A stretch of 64,000 bases of DNA from positions 1 to 64,000 of the forward strand of contig NZ_CAMFLC010000017.1 of assembly GCF_945957465.1 (NCBI RefSeq). The letters are read 5' to 3'. The notes beneath the pieces are model-generated. The model saw nothing but the letters and a program-made list of their open reading frames with translations. It had not been told where the DNA came from and ran no database searches. This DNA is from an uncultured Leifsonia sp. (GTDB lineage Bacteria; Actinomycetota; Actinomycetes; Actinomycetales; Microbacteriaceae). How positions within the stretch are numbered: position 1 is the first letter of the stretch; each line of letters starts with the position of its first letter. This document shows positions 6,813-16,824 of this stretch, piece by piece. Both the position numbers and the translations under genes were made by a program.

Positions 6813-9800
6813 TCATCGACCGAATCGGCTTCCCGTCGGCCGGCCCTGGCCGGTCGTATGAGGTGAGTTCGGGAGGCGGTTGCTGACCACGCCCGCGTGC
6901 GGTTTGGCCGGGACATCCGGAGCTTGCGGTCGCTCTGCTCCTTCTCTGGCGTCTGCTGCGGCGAGGGCGGCAAGGTCCGCCTCGACCCGGTCGAGACGTT
7001 CCTGAGCCGTCTGCAGCTCGTCGGCGTACTTGAAGGGGCGTCCGATGCGCTGCTCGGCCTCCGCGATCGTCTCCAGGGCTTCAGAGCGGCGCTGCTTCTG
7101 CTCATCGAGCAGACGCGGCAGCGAGTTCGCGAGGTTCTCGAGCCGGGTGACCATGCCGGACATGCCCTTGGTGAAGGAGTCGCGGGTGACGGCGATCGCC
7201 GCTACGGGCGCCTCCGACACCTCGGCGACGATCTGCAGCCCGAGAGTGCTGTACTGCGCGCGAGCGTTGATCGTGTACCCGCCGATCTCCGCCATCGTGC
7301 CCAGCTTGCGGTCGGTGTAGGACGGCAGCGAGGTGATGTAGTTGCGGTTCGCCCAGCTCTGCAGGGCGTCGGCTGCGTCCGTGCGCTTGGTGACGGTGCG
7401 CCCGTCGATGGTGGCCGCGAAGTGGTCGCCGTCCGTCGCGCGGGCCTTGGGGATCGCCGCCTCGAGCTCAGAGATGTTCCTGTCGATCGCGTCGAGCCGT
7501 CCGGTTGCCGATTTCTTCTGGTCGATCATGTTGCGCTGGCTGCGGGAGTGCGCTCGGTTCAGTCGCTGCAGCTTGGCGACCTCGTCGCGGGCGAGCGCCT
7601 GCTCGAGAAGGAGAGGGTTGCCGCTGGACAGTGCCTTGGTCTCGGCTGCGGAGAGGGCGACGTCGCCGATGTCGTCCATCTCGCGCACGTCGAGCTTGCC
7701 GCGCATGATCTGGGCGATGAACTTCGCCTTCCGTTCAACGGCCTGCCACATGTAGGCGTCGAAGGATCCCTCGACCACGTACCGGTGGATCTCCACCTCG
7801 CTGTTCTGGTTTCCCTGTCGAACGATCCGGCCGTCGCGCTGCTGGATGTCGGCCGGGCGCCACGGGCAGTCGACGTGGTGGAGTGCGATCGCGCGGGCCT
7901 GGACGTTCGTCCCGACGCCCATCTTCTGGGTCGATCCGAGGAGGACCGCCACGTGGCCGGCGCGGGCGGCGGCGAAGAGGCGTCCCTTCTCGGCGTCGTT
8001 CTTCGCCTGGTGGATGAACCGCACCTGGTCGGCGGGCATCCCGCCTGCGACCAGCAACGACTTGAGCTCGTTGTAGGCATCCCAGCGCTGCGGGTCCGGC
8101 GTCCCGAGGTCGCTGAACACCAGCTGCAGCGCGCCGGGCACTTCGGAGAGCTGCCCGCTGACGGTGTCGGTGTAGCGGTTGCCGCGGTTGGCCTCCCAGA
8201 TGGTGAGGATCTGCGAGGCGACGGCCGTGAGCTTGTTCTGGTCGGTCTGCTCATCGAAGCCGACCATGCGCATGTCCAGCGCGGCCTTCCGCCCATCGGT
8301 GGAGATTTTGAGCATGTTGTCGACCTCGGGCTTGACCATCTTGTTGGCCACCTGATCGGCGCGCTCGGCGATGTTCTCGATGTAGCGCTGCAGCAGCGGG
8401 GTGGGCGCCAACACGTGCGTGACGGGCAGCCGCTGCCCGTCAGGGCGTTCACGGAGGTCCGGGGTCGGGAGGTTGAGGTCCTCCGCGGTCTTCACGTCCG
8501 CGAACACGTGCCACATGCGCAGCATCTCGGGGACGTTCTGGAACTTGGCGAACCTGGTCTTCAGGCGGAAGTTGCCGCCGCCGGTCGGAGCCATCTCCAT
8601 CTCGGTCACGGTCTGGCCGAAGGTGGCGGCCCAGGCGTCGAAGTTGTGGACGCCGGCATCGCGCAGCAGGTCCGGGCGCAGGTACCGCTGCATGACGTGG
8701 GCCTCGGTGACGCTGTTGGCGATCGGCGTGGCCGTGGCGAGGGTGGCGACGCGGCCGCCGTGGCGGTGGCGGAGGTACTCGAGCTTCATGTGCAGGTCGG
8801 TGGCCTTGCCAGCGCCGGCGATGGATGCGCCGTCGATGTTGGAGTCCGTGGACAGGTTCTTGTACTCGTGCGCCTCGTCGACGATGACATAGTCGATGCC
8901 GGTCGAGTCGAAGGTGATGCCGGGATCCCGGGGGCGGTCGATCATCGCCTTCTGCTTCTCCTCCAGCCGCAGCAGCTTCTTCTCCAGCTGCTTGGTGGTG
9001 AGGCGGTCCTCGGCCTGGGAGCTTTCGACGACGGCGCGCAGCTCGTCGACGGCGCTCTGGATGTACTCCTGCTCGAAGTCTGGGGAGACAGGCAGGCGCT
9101 CGAACGCGGTGCGGGTTGCGATGATGGCGTCCCAGTCGTTGGCCGCTGCGCGGGCGACGAATAGGCGGCGCTTGTCGCCGGTGAGGTCGTCACTGGAGGC
9201 GGCGAGGATGCGTGCCTGGGGGTAGATCTGAAGCCACTCTCGGGCGAACTGCTCCAGCATGTGGTTCGGCACGACGACGACGGGCTTGGTGATGAGCCCC
9301 ATTCGCTTGAGCTCGGTGGCGCCCATGACCATCTCGGCGGTCTTGCCGGCTCCCACCTCGTGGAAGAGACCAACCGCGGGTTCAGCGATCATCCGCGCGA
9401 CGGCCGCCCGCTGGTGAGCGCGCGGGTTGAACGTGGCGGACATGCCGGGGAAGGTGAGGTAGTCGCCGGCGTCCGTGTAGTCGCGCAGCACGATCGAGTT
9501 GAAGCGGCGGTTGTACTCCTCCGTGAGGCGGGCTGCGCGGTCGGAGTCCTCCCAGACCCATTCGGAGAAGCGCTCCTGCATCTTCTCGGCCTTTTCGGTT
9601 GCCGCCTGCGTCTCCAGCGGATTCAGCACTCGACGGGTGCCCTCGGAGGTCTTGATCTCGTCGTAAACGGTCAGGCTGCGCTGCTCGAGCACGGCAGCTG
9701 CGATGTCGGGGGCCGGCCGTCGGGTGGTGCCCCACTCGTCGGTGGCGAGGATAGTGCGCCGGTTGCCGCGAACATCCCAGGTGCCCGGCAACGGGTTCTC

Positions 9801-12500
9801 CACGGTCAGGGACCGATCGCGCAGGATCTCCTGCAGGAACTCGAGGTGGGTGCCCTCGTCGATCCACACGGCGCCCATACGCGCCTGGATATCCTCCATG
9901 GTCAGAGGTGCGGGGATCACCTTCTCGAGTGCTTCAACGTTGGGACGGAACGCGGGATCCTCGGTAGCGGCCTGGCGGGCGGCGTCGAGCTTGACCCGGA
10001 CGTCGCCGGAAAGATATTCGGCGGCCGCGACCAGCTCGTGGCTGACCGGGTCGTCATAGACCAGGGATCCGAGCGCGGTGCGCGCCTCCGCCTCTTCTTC
10101 ACCGAGCAGATGAGCGATGGTCGGCAGGTCGATGCGGCCCAGACGGTCAAGGCTGACGGCGATCGCCTCGGCCGGGGTATCGACTCCCTGCACCTCGGGT
10201 CGAGTGCTCACGACCCGTTGGGTCAGGATCGCGGCGGGCTGCGCGATCTGCTTCTCTTCATCGAACAACTCGAGCGCCATGACCACAGGGCCGAACGGAT
10301 CGGAGCGGAGGATGCGGGTAGCGGTCGGGGAGACCCGTGCCAGGGTCTCTTCTCCGGTCTCCGGATCCACGCGGCCGGTGTTGCGGAGCGTGAAGCGGTT
10401 GAGCGGCCCGTACTTGGCCGTGTAGGCGTCGTACTGCGACCGCAGGTCACTGCGCGCGGCCGCGAGCTCTGCGGTCTCCTCGCGAGTTCCTGCCTCGGTC
10501 TCGAGCAGCTGCTTCGCGGTATCGCGGAGGCGCAGCAGGTGCCGCAGCTCGACGGAGACGGTCTTCGGGACCTTCAGCGGGTGCTGGCTGCCGCGCTCGA
10601 CGGTCGTGAACGTGCCATCGGGCTGCGCCAGGATTGTGCCGTCCCAGAGCGTGGCGTCGGCGGGCCGGTAGGCCGCGAGCTGCGCCTCGGAGCGCTCGGA
10701 ACGAGGGGTCATCAGCTGGCCGTTGTGTCGGGCATCGGCGACGACGCTGTCAAGAGCGCGCTCCAGTCGTTCGGGCACGGTCGCCAGATCCGACGTCACG
10801 TGGAGCGTGTCGTTGCCGAACATGCCGGTGCCGACGCTCAGCTCACCGAGGATGTGCTCAGGGCGCGTGTCGAAGTACGCGTTGATCTTGACGACGCTCT
10901 CTCCCACCTTGTGAGCGGAGACGGTCTCCCAGATGTCGGAGCGGGGCGGCTCGCCGACCTCGCGGCGACGGAAGATGAGGAGGTCGGTGACGACCTCGGT
11001 GCCGGCGGTCCGTCGGTGGGCTCCGGTGGGCAGGCGGACGGCGCCGACCAGGTCGGCCAGCTTGTTCATCTCTCGGCGCGCGGCGGGGTTCTGCGCGTCC
11101 ATCGTGTACGAGCTGGTGAGGACCGCAACCAGGCCTCCGGGGCGCGTGAGCGCGAGGGACTTGATGATGAAGTGGTTGTGCAGCGAGTGACGGCCCGCGT
11201 TGTGGATCGGGTCGTGGAGCTGGACGTTCCCGAAGGGGACGTTTCCGACTGCAGCGTCGAAGTAGCCCTCGGGCAGCTTCGTATCAGCGAACGACTCGGC
11301 GCGGATCTCCGCGCCCGGGTAGAGCGCGGCAGCGATGGTGGCGCTGGTCTGGTCGAGCTCGACGCCGACCATCCGCGCGTGCACAGGTGCCATCCCGATG
11401 AAAGTGCCGGATCCCGCGCCGGGCTCGAGCACCGTGCCGCCCTGGAAGCCGAGAGTGCGCATCGTCGACCAGATCGCCTCGACGTACGCGGTGTCCGTGT
11501 AATGGGCGTTGATCGTCGTGCGCCGGGCCTGGGAGTACGCCTCCTCGGAAAGAAGCGACTGCAGGAGGGCACGTTCGGTCGACCAATTCGCCTTGCTCTC
11601 GTCGAAGACGTCGGGGACGGCTCCCCATGAGGAGAACCGCGAGAGAATGACCTGCTCGCCGGGGGTTGCCGGTCGACCCTCGCCAGCGAGCCGGTTGGCG
11701 ACGCGAATGGCGTCGATGTTGGCGTCGAAGCGAGCCTTCGCGCCGCTCGGGGTGAGGTGGTCGCCGGCGTGCGGACGGAACGCTACTGGGGCGTGCTCGC
11801 CTTCCACCGAGCGAACCGTGCCGCCTCCGACTGCTGCAAGGTCTCCGTGCTGTTCAACAGGAACGTATACGGCTGCTCCTGCTCCACCAGGTGCTGCAGG
11901 AACGTGCGATCCAGCATCCACTCCTCCGCGACCATCTCGATCGGCTTCGCCCAGTCGGCCCCGTCCCTGGTCGCTTCCGCCCAGTCCGCCAGCGAGTCCA
12001 GCGACGGTTGCGTCGCCGCCCAGTTCTCCCGTACCTCCGCGTCCGTCTGCTCGGGCTGAACGGTCACCAGGTTCTCCCAGGCCACTTCCTCCGCCTGCTT
12101 CCGGGCGGCGTTCAACCGTCCGACCTTCTCCAGGTAGCTCTCGCCCTGCCTGTCCGGACCGGCCAGAGTCTGCTGCAGCTGGTCGACGACCGTCAGCATC
12201 TCCTCGCCCAGCTCCGTGAAGTACGTCTCCGGATCCTCGATCTGCCGATACTGCGTCGGAGCTACCCTCCGCCAGTGGTCCTCGATCCGCGTCCCGTACT
12301 GGTTCATCCGTCTCTCCTGCCGTTTGCTTGAAGAAGTCGTCAAAGCTCAACTGGCCATCGATCAGCGCCGCCTCGGTGCTGCTCGGTGCCGCCTCGCGTG
12401 CGTCGGTGACGCGTGCATCGGCGGCCTCTTCGGCCAATCCCCACAGGTCCAGTTCGACCTGATCGTTGGGGGTGGTCTTCTTGGGTCGTCGGCCAGCCAT
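6813..12500 (-). CDS. Very large N-6 adenine methylase / SNF2-type helicase, putative antirestriction or DNA-modification protein (DarB-like architecture)
   Basis: Methylase motifs VLEPGAGSGTF and AVGNVPFGN; helicase motifs GLFHEVGAGKTAEMVMGA, IVDEAHEYKNL, LATATPIANS, QQRDGRIVRQGNQ. N-terminal region overlaps another ORF (see findings). Confidence 0.85.
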   Translation of the reverse strand: MAGRRPKKTTPNDQVELDLWGLAEEAADARVTDAREAAPSSTEAALIDGQLSFDDFFKQTAGETDEPVRDADRGPLAEGSSDAVSADRGSGDVLHGAGRGDADGRRPAAADSGRSGQAGRELPGEGRTVERRPEAGGGSGLGEPGDRSARADGRGGTGELGGDATVAGLAGGLGGSDQGRGRLGEADRDGRGGVDAGSHVPAAPGGAGAAVYVPVEQHGDLAAVGGGTVRSVEGEHAPVAFRPHAGDHLTPSGAKARFDANIDAIRVANRLAGEGRPATPGEQVILSRFSSWGAVPDVFDESKANWSTERALLQSLLSEEAYSQARRTTINAHYTDTAYVEAIWSTMRTLGFQGGTVLEPGAGSGTFIGMAPVHARMVGVELDQTSATIAAALYPGAEIRAESFADTKLPEGYFDAAVGNVPFGNVQLHDPIHNAGRHSLHNHFIIKSLALTRPGGLVAVLTSSYTMDAQNPAARREMNKLADLVGAVRLPTGAHRRTAGTEVVTDLLIFRRREVGEPPRSDIWETVSAHKVGESVVKINAYFDTRPEHILGELSVGTGMFGNDTLHVTSDLATVPERLERALDSVVADARHNGQLMTPRSERSEAQLAAYRPADATLWDGTILAQPDGTFTTVERGSQHPLKVPKTVSVELRHLLRLRDTAKQLLETEAGTREETAELAAARSDLRSQYDAYTAKYGPLNRFTLRNTGRVDPETGEETLARVSPTATRILRSDPFGPVVMALELFDEEKQIAQPAAILTQRVVSTRPEVQGVDTPAEAIAVSLDRLGRIDLPTIAHLLGEEEAEARTALGSLVYDDPVSHELVAAAEYLSGDVRVKLDAARQAATEDPAFRPNVEALEKVIPAPLTMEDIQARMGAVWIDEGTHLEFLQEILRDRSLTVENPLPGTWDVRGNRRTILATDEWGTTRRPAPDIAAAVLEQRSLTVYDEIKTSEGTRRVLNPLETQAATEKAEKMQERFSEWVWEDSDRAARLTEEYNRRFNSIVLRDYTDAGDYLTFPGMSATFNPRAHQRAAVARMIAEPAVGLFHEVGAGKTAEMVMGATELKRMGLITKPVVVVPNHMLEQFAREWLQIYPQARILAASSDDLTGDKRRLFVARAAANDWDAIIATRTAFERLPVSPDFEQEYIQSAVDELRAVVESSQAEDRLTTKQLEKKLLRLEEKQKAMIDRPRDPGITFDSTGIDYVIVDEAHEYKNLSTDSNIDGASIAGAGKATDLHMKLEYLRHRHGGRVATLATATPIANSVTEAHVMQRYLRPDLLRDAGVHNFDAWAATFGQTVTEMEMAPTGGGNFRLKTRFAKFQNVPEMLRMWHVFADVKTAEDLNLPTPDLRERPDGQRLPVTHVLAPTPLLQRYIENIAERADQVANKMVKPEVDNMLKISTDGRKAALDMRMVGFDEQTDQNKLTAVASQILTIWEANRGNRYTDTVSGQLSEVPGALQLVFSDLGTPDPQRWDAYNELKSLLVAGGMPADQVRFIHQAKNDAEKGRLFAAARAGHVAVLLGSTQKMGVGTNVQARAIALHHVDCPWRPADIQQRDGRIVRQGNQNSEVEIHRYVVEGSFDAYMWQAVERKAKFIAQIMRGKLDVREMDDIGDVALSAAETKALSSGNPLLLEQALARDEVAKLQRLNRAHSRSQRNMIDQKKSATGRLDAIDRNISELEAAIPKARATDGDHFAATIDGRTVTKRTDAADALQSWANRNYITSLPSYTDRKLGTMAEIGGYTINARAQYSTLGLQIVAEVSEAPVAAIAVTRDSFTKGMSGMVTRLENLANSLPRLLDEQKQRRSEALETIAEAEQRIGRPFKYADELQTAQERLDRVEADLAALAAADAREGAERPQAPDVPAKPHAGVVSNRLPNSPHTTGQGRPTGSRFGR
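11783..12307 (-). CDS. Nested gene, 174 aa (MNQYGTRIEDHWRRVAPTQYRQIEDPETYFTELGEEML...)
   Basis: AGGAGAGACGG-ATG start signal; high GC3 in this frame, not in the enclosing frame; natural amino-acid composition. Confidence 0.75.
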   Translation of the reverse strand: MNQYGTRIEDHWRRVAPTQYRQIEDPETYFTELGEEMLTVVDQLQQTLAGPDRQGESYLEKVGRLNAARKQAEEVAWENLVTVQPEQTDAEVRENWAATQPSLDSLADWAEATRDGADWAKPIEMVAEEWMLDRTFLQHLVEQEQPYTFLLNSTETLQQSEAARFARWKASTPQ

Positions 12501-12646
12501 TCACTCGCTCCTCGTTGTCAGCTTCGTGGCCGACGTTAACAGAATCGAGTAGCTTTTAACAGACCCACTTTCTAGGGAAATACCTGATTAGCGCGGATTT
12601 TTACGCTTAGCACCCCCCTTATGTGCCGACCCTCGTGCCGCGCGCA

Positions 12647-13276
12647 TCAGTCGACCTCCAGATAGCCGATGGGGCCTCCGGACGAGGTCCGAATTCGCGA
12701 CGACATGATGGTTCGAACGTCGCTTTCGGACAGTGCAGGGGAGGACCGGACGTCCAACTCGAGAGTGTCGCCGAGCCGAGCCAGCAGGGCGCCGGCGAAG
12801 CGGTGGCGATCGAACTCTTCGTCACCAAAGCGCCGCTGATCGACGTGTTCGTGAAGCAGATAGAGCGCCACGGGGAACTCGGCAATCGTCACCACGAACA
12901 GTTCGTTGTACAGGACGCGGGCGGGTTTGCAGCGCCACCACCGCAGAGAGGCGTCTTCCAGCTCGACGTCCGTCATGGTGACGTCGAAGCCGAGCCACCT
13001 GCGCGGATCTTTCGGATAGACCGGCGGCGACGGCTCCTTGCTGTCCGTGCGCAGGACGGTCAGCTCACCGCTGGCGAGACCCAGAAACGGGCGACCCTCC
13101 CAGCGGGCTACGTCGGCGTCGGTGGGCGAGTCGGGGAGCAGCCCACAACGCATCATCTTGCGCAGCCCTCCGGAGGCGTTCACGTCCAATCGGCGGGCGG
13201 CTTCCGCTCGGGTCACCAGCCTTGTCGGGTCAGCGCCAGACGAATTGCGCGGCGGCCTGATCGTAGGAATGGGCAC
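12647..13276 (-). CDS. Hypothetical protein with HTH-like N-terminus (TRAEAARRLDVNASGGLRKMMRCGLLP)
   Basis: GTG start preceded by AAGGAGG; full-length coherent ORF. Confidence 0.65.
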   Translation of the reverse strand: MPIPTIRPPRNSSGADPTRLVTRAEAARRLDVNASGGLRKMMRCGLLPDSPTDADVARWEGRPFLGLASGELTVLRTDSKEPSPPVYPKDPRRWLGFDVTMTDVELEDASLRWWRCKPARVLYNELFVVTIAEFPVALYLLHEHVDQRRFGDEEFDRHRFAGALLARLGDTLELDVRSSPALSESDVRTIMSSRIRTSSGGPIGYLEVD

Positions 13277-13288
13277 TCGCTCCTCCTT

Positions 13289-13324
13289 GCCTTACACAAC
13301 GCACCGTTGTGCGTTGTGTAAGGC
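13289..13324. promoter_or_regulatory. Perfect 16-bp inverted repeat GCCTTACACAACGCAC-cgtt-GTGCGTTGTGTAAGGC directly upstream of the 12647-13276 gene
   Basis: Read directly; sits against the Shine-Dalgarno, no U-tract. Confidence 0.7.
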
Positions 13325-13369
13325 ACGTTAGCAGAAGGCCGGAATGGTCGCATCCCAGGCACGTGGACG

Positions 13370-14635
13370 TCACCGTGCGTGCGCGGTGACCAATTCCGCC
13401 CAGTGCGTCGTCGCTCTGGGGGAGAGCATCTCCCGTCGCATCTCGAAGCCGGCTCCGAGGCGCATTCCCGCCATGCCGAGTCCGATGACCTGCTCGCCGT
13501 GGCGGCGGTGCACCTTATCGAGGAGGTCGCCAACTCCGCGGTGGTCGTAGCTCGGCTGGAACATCGGGAGGAAGGAGTGCGAGCTGGCGGGGGAGAGTGC
13601 GTTGAGCATGACGCCGGCGCGGACGTACTTGACGCCGGGTCGCAGCTTGTCGCGCAGGCTCCCCGCGGCGGCCTTGGCGATCGCCACCGGGTCGTCGGTC
13701 GGCATCGCGAACGCTGCTTGCCCCCAGGCGGAGGTGTAGTTGTCCGCGTACGGCGAGGACGCAGCGAATGCCGAGACGAGGCCGGCAACGGACTTCTCCC
13801 GTCGCATGCGGGCCGTGGCGCGCTGCGCGTACACGGAGAGCACGTGCTCTACGGTGGCGGGATCGGTGACCGGGTGCCCGAACATCCGGGAGGAGATGAT
13901 CTGCTGCTTCGCCTTCCGCTCCGGCTCGATCTCAATGCAGGAGATCCCGTTGAGCTCGTAGACGATGCGCTGCACGACGACGCCGAACGCCTTTTTGATC
14001 ATCGCCGGGTCAGCGTTCTTGAGGTCCAGCATCGTGTGGATGTTCCGCTCGGCGAGCCGTCGCTCGAGGCGGCCGGCGATACCCCAGGTTTCGCTGGTCG
14101 GGTAGGAGGCGAGGATGCGCTCCTGCTGCTCGGCGGAGTAGTCCGTCCACGCGCAGACACCGTCCAGCTGCTTGTTTCGCTTGGCCCCGTGGTTGGCGAG
14201 CTTCGCCAGGACCTTGCTCGGCCCGAAGCCGACCGACACCGGGAGCCCGACGTGGCGACGCACGGCATGGCGGATGTCTCGGCCGAGCTGCGCGAGGTCG
14301 GTGCGTTCCTCGTTGACGTGCAAAAAGCACTCGTCGATGGAGTATTCCTCGACCCAGGCTCCGAACCGCCCGACCAGCTCGTGCATGCGGGCGCTCAGGT
14401 CGCCGTACAGCTCGTAGTTGCTGGATTTCGCGGTCAAATTCCAGTGATCAGCGGCGCCCTTGATCTTGAACCAGGGCGTCCCCATCTTGATGCCGAGGGC
14501 CTTCGCCTCGGCCGAAAGCGCAACGACGCATCCGTCATTGTTGGACAGCACGACGACGGCCCGCGAAGCGAGGGAGGGGTCGAACACCCGCTCGCAGCTC
14601 GCGTAGAAATTGTTGCAGTCGACGAGTCCGATCAT
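13370..14635 (-). CDS. umuC: Y-family DNA polymerase, UmuC-like
   Basis: [67 protein letters not shown]. Confidence 0.92.
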   Translation of the reverse strand: MIGLVDCNNFYASCERVFDPSLASRAVVVLSNNDGCVVALSAEAKALGIKMGTPWFKIKGAADHWNLTAKSSNYELYGDLSARMHELVGRFGAWVEEYSIDECFLHVNEERTDLAQLGRDIRHAVRRHVGLPVSVGFGPSKVLAKLANHGAKRNKQLDGVCAWTDYSAEQQERILASYPTSETWGIAGRLERRLAERNIHTMLDLKNADPAMIKKAFGVVVQRIVYELNGISCIEIEPERKAKQQIISSRMFGHPVTDPATVEHVLSVYAQRATARMRREKSVAGLVSAFAASSPYADNYTSAWGQAAFAMPTDDPVAIAKAAAGSLRDKLRPGVKYVRAGVMLNALSPASSHSFLPMFQPSYDHRGVGDLLDKVHRRHGEQVIGLGMAGMRLGAGFEMRREMLSPRATTHWAELVTAHAR

Positions 14636-15084
14636 CGGTGGCGGTGGATGTTGAAGGTGACGACGCCCCAGATCACCATCTCGGTCTCGCCTTCGAGCGG
14701 GATGGATCGGAACGCGGGGTTCTCGGCGCGGAGGATCCAGCCACCGCTCGAGCGCGCGAGCGTTTTCAGCGTCAGTTCGCCGTCGACGATCGCGACTACG
14801 ACGTCGCCGACGTCGGGTTCGATGCTGCGGTCGACCAGGATCTGGTCGCCGTCGAAAATGCCGGCCCCGATCATCGAGTCGCCGGCCACGTTCAGGATGA
14901 ACGTCGAGGTCCGGTCGAGGATCAGATTCTCGTTGAGGTCGATGGGACCCCGGTAGTGGTCCTGGGCAGGGGAGGGGAAGCCCGCCGAGACGGCGGCCGA
15001 GACCGGAGTGAGCACCCCACCTGGTGGAGCGAGCTCGTCGACCCGCCCGAGGACCTGCAGCACGGCGACTCCATCTTTGAACAC
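14632..15084 (-). CDS. umuD: UmuD-like S24 peptidase
   Basis: [24 protein letters not shown]...[33 protein letters not shown] overlap with umuC. Confidence 0.9.
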   Translation of the reverse strand: MFKDGVAVLQVLGRVDELAPPGGVLTPVSAAVSAGFPSPAQDHYRGPIDLNENLILDRTSTFILNVAGDSMIGAGIFDGDQILVDRSIEPDVGDVVVAIVDGELTLKTLARSSGGWILRAENPAFRSIPLEGETEMVIWGVVTFNIHRHR

Positions 15085-15100
15085 TCGAACGTTTGTTCGA
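15085..15100. promoter_or_regulatory. LexA/SOS box TCGAAC-GTTT-GTTCGA
   Basis: Perfect match to the Gram-positive/actinobacterial LexA palindrome at the umuD start. Confidence 0.85.
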
Positions 15101-15184
15101 TACTGGGGAGTGTACGTCGCACCATCGACACGTCAAAAGTGGACAGGCGCGGGCTTGTCTGCATCACGCCACAGGGAGGTCAGA

Positions 15185-15535
15185 ATGCACGTGCTGCGGC
15201 CGGGGGAGCGCGTCTGGCTGGTGCTCGACGACTCTCTGAAGATCCGGTTCCAGATCGAGTACCGGCTCGCGGTGCGCACGGACACTCACGAGTCGCTCAT
15301 GATGTACCGCGTCGATCACTGGGTACTTCAGCGCGATCAGCGCTGGCCTCTCGGCTTCTACGATGAGTTGTCGCAAGCACTCGACGCCTGCGCCTTGGCG
15401 CTGGGGATGCCGAACTTCTTCACTCCGGCAACGGCCCCGGACGGCTCGATCGTGACTCCCGAAGAGCAGCGCGCCCGGTGGCGGGCAGGGTTGGATCCGC
15501 GGACTGGGCGTCCGCGGACGCCGGCGAGGTCGTAG
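15185..15535 (+). CDS. Hypothetical protein, 116 aa
   Basis: ATG behind GGGAGGTCAGA; coherent sequence; divergent from umuDC. Confidence 0.65.
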   Translation: MHVLRPGERVWLVLDDSLKIRFQIEYRLAVRTDTHESLMMYRVDHWVLQRDQRWPLGFYDELSQALDACALALGMPNFFTPATAPDGSIVTPEEQRARWRAGLDPRTGRPRTPARS

Positions 15536-15553
15536 CGTTCGCTGGCCGCTTTG

Positions 15554-15976
15554 CTAGCGGGCCTGTGTCGGACGCTCGCGGAGCCAGTCGAGGAGACCGC
15601 AGAGCACTGCGCCAGCGATCGCGACCACGGCAATCCAATGCGCGACCATGAGGTAGACCGGGACGAGGACCGCTGTGAGGGATCCGCTCTGCCAGCTGGG
15701 CAGGAGCGTGCGAGTCAGGAGAGGTACGCCGAAGCCCATGGCGACTGCGAGCAGGAGGAGGCCGGGCCAGTCGAGCTCGTCGACGCCGAAGAGTGTCGCT
15801 CGCTTCGTCTGATTCTTGGCCACGGTCTGACCATAGCTCTCGCCGTCGCTGCCACCTGTATCCGCCGGCCTCGCCTTCCCAACGGAAGTCGTGTCCTCCT
15901 TGATCCCTGCGGTGTTAGGCGCAGGGGCCGGGGGTGCGGGGATCGGTCCCCGCTGGTCGGTGGTCGGCCGCGTCAC
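15554..15976 (-). CDS. Membrane protein, 140 aa
   Basis: GTGA overlap with upstream FHA gene; two hydrophobic segments. Confidence 0.65.
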   Translation of the reverse strand: MTRPTTDQRGPIPAPPAPAPNTAGIKEDTTSVGKARPADTGGSDGESYGQTVAKNQTKRATLFGVDELDWPGLLLLAVAMGFGVPLLTRTLLPSWQSGSLTAVLVPVYLMVAHWIAVVAIAGAVLCGLLDWLRERPTQAR

Positions 15977-16824
15977 AGCGTGCTCACGATGAACGTCACG
16001 TCGCCGATTTCTACGGTGCTGCCGGCCTCGACCTCGTACCGGCGCCCCGGGTCGCAGATCCGGCCGACACCGTGCGGGGTGACAAGGACCGTTCCGTTGG
16101 AGGACCACCTGTCTGAGATCCAGAGGGTCCCGTTCTCGATTCCCAGCTCGAGGTGGGTCTTCGATACCGAGCGCTCGGGATCGGAGATAGTGATGAGCCG
16201 GGGCGACTCGTCTCCGGGCTGCGGTGTCGGTCGTCGACCGAGGATCGAGTGGCCGACCACCTGGTGATCCTCACCGTTCCCGAACGTGAGCCGGAATCGC
16301 ACGCGCGGGGTGCGCACCACGATACGGGTCTGGTCGACCCCGTCTGCGAGCGTGGTGGGCGTTGGCTCGAGCAGTGCAGGCGGCACGAATGCCTCCTGCT
16401 GTGGTTCTGGAAGTGCAGGTTCAAATGACCGTCCCCGTGAAGTCGGGGCCGGCTCGACGTCGGTGATGGGCTCCGCTTCTGGCATCGGGTCCAGGCTGAG
16501 CAGGGCGGCTGCACCAGCGGTGTGCGCGGTGGCTCGTTTGGGGAGTGCGGTGACGTTCGTGGGACGGGACTTCGATGCGCGGGAGACTCGGGCGGGTCGG
16601 GGTTCGACCGCGGGAGGCGAGCTGATGGGCACCTCATGGGCTGTCGGGATGGGCTGCTCATCGGCCTCGGCGACGGGAGCATCGTCATCCTCGGTACGCA
16701 GTTCGAGCCGGGTGGTGGTGGCGGCATCGCCTTCTGCCGCGCGAATGAGGAGGACCGCGCTGCCGCACTCGATGCAGCTGCGGGCGGCAGGTGAGAGCTG
16801 GCTGCCGCAGACTCGGCAGTTCAT
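15973..16824 (-). CDS. Zinc-ribbon plus FHA-domain protein
   Basis: MNCRVCGSQLSPAARSCIECG; FHA signature LGRRP...SVSKTHLELGIENGTLWISDRWSSNGTVL. Confidence 0.85.
   Translation of the reverse strand: MNCRVCGSQLSPAARSCIECGSAVLLIRAAEGDAATTTRLELRTEDDDAPVAEADEQPIPTAHEVPISSPPAVEPRPARVSRASKSRPTNVTALPKRATAHTAGAAALLSLDPMPEAEPITDVEPAPTSRGRSFEPALPEPQQEAFVPPALLEPTPTTLADGVDQTRIVVRTPRVRFRLTFGNGEDHQVVGHSILGRRPTPQPGDESPRLITISDPERSVSKTHLELGIENGTLWISDRWSSNGTVLVTPHGVGRICDPGRRYEVEAGSTVEIGDVTFIVSTL

Noticed and set aside
6897-9164. 755-aa plus-strand ORF, likewise 9261-11630 (789 aa) and 2204-4213 (669 aa)
   Set aside because: Antisense shadows of real minus-strand genes in high-GC DNA; low-complexity G/V/R/D-rich translations without motifs.
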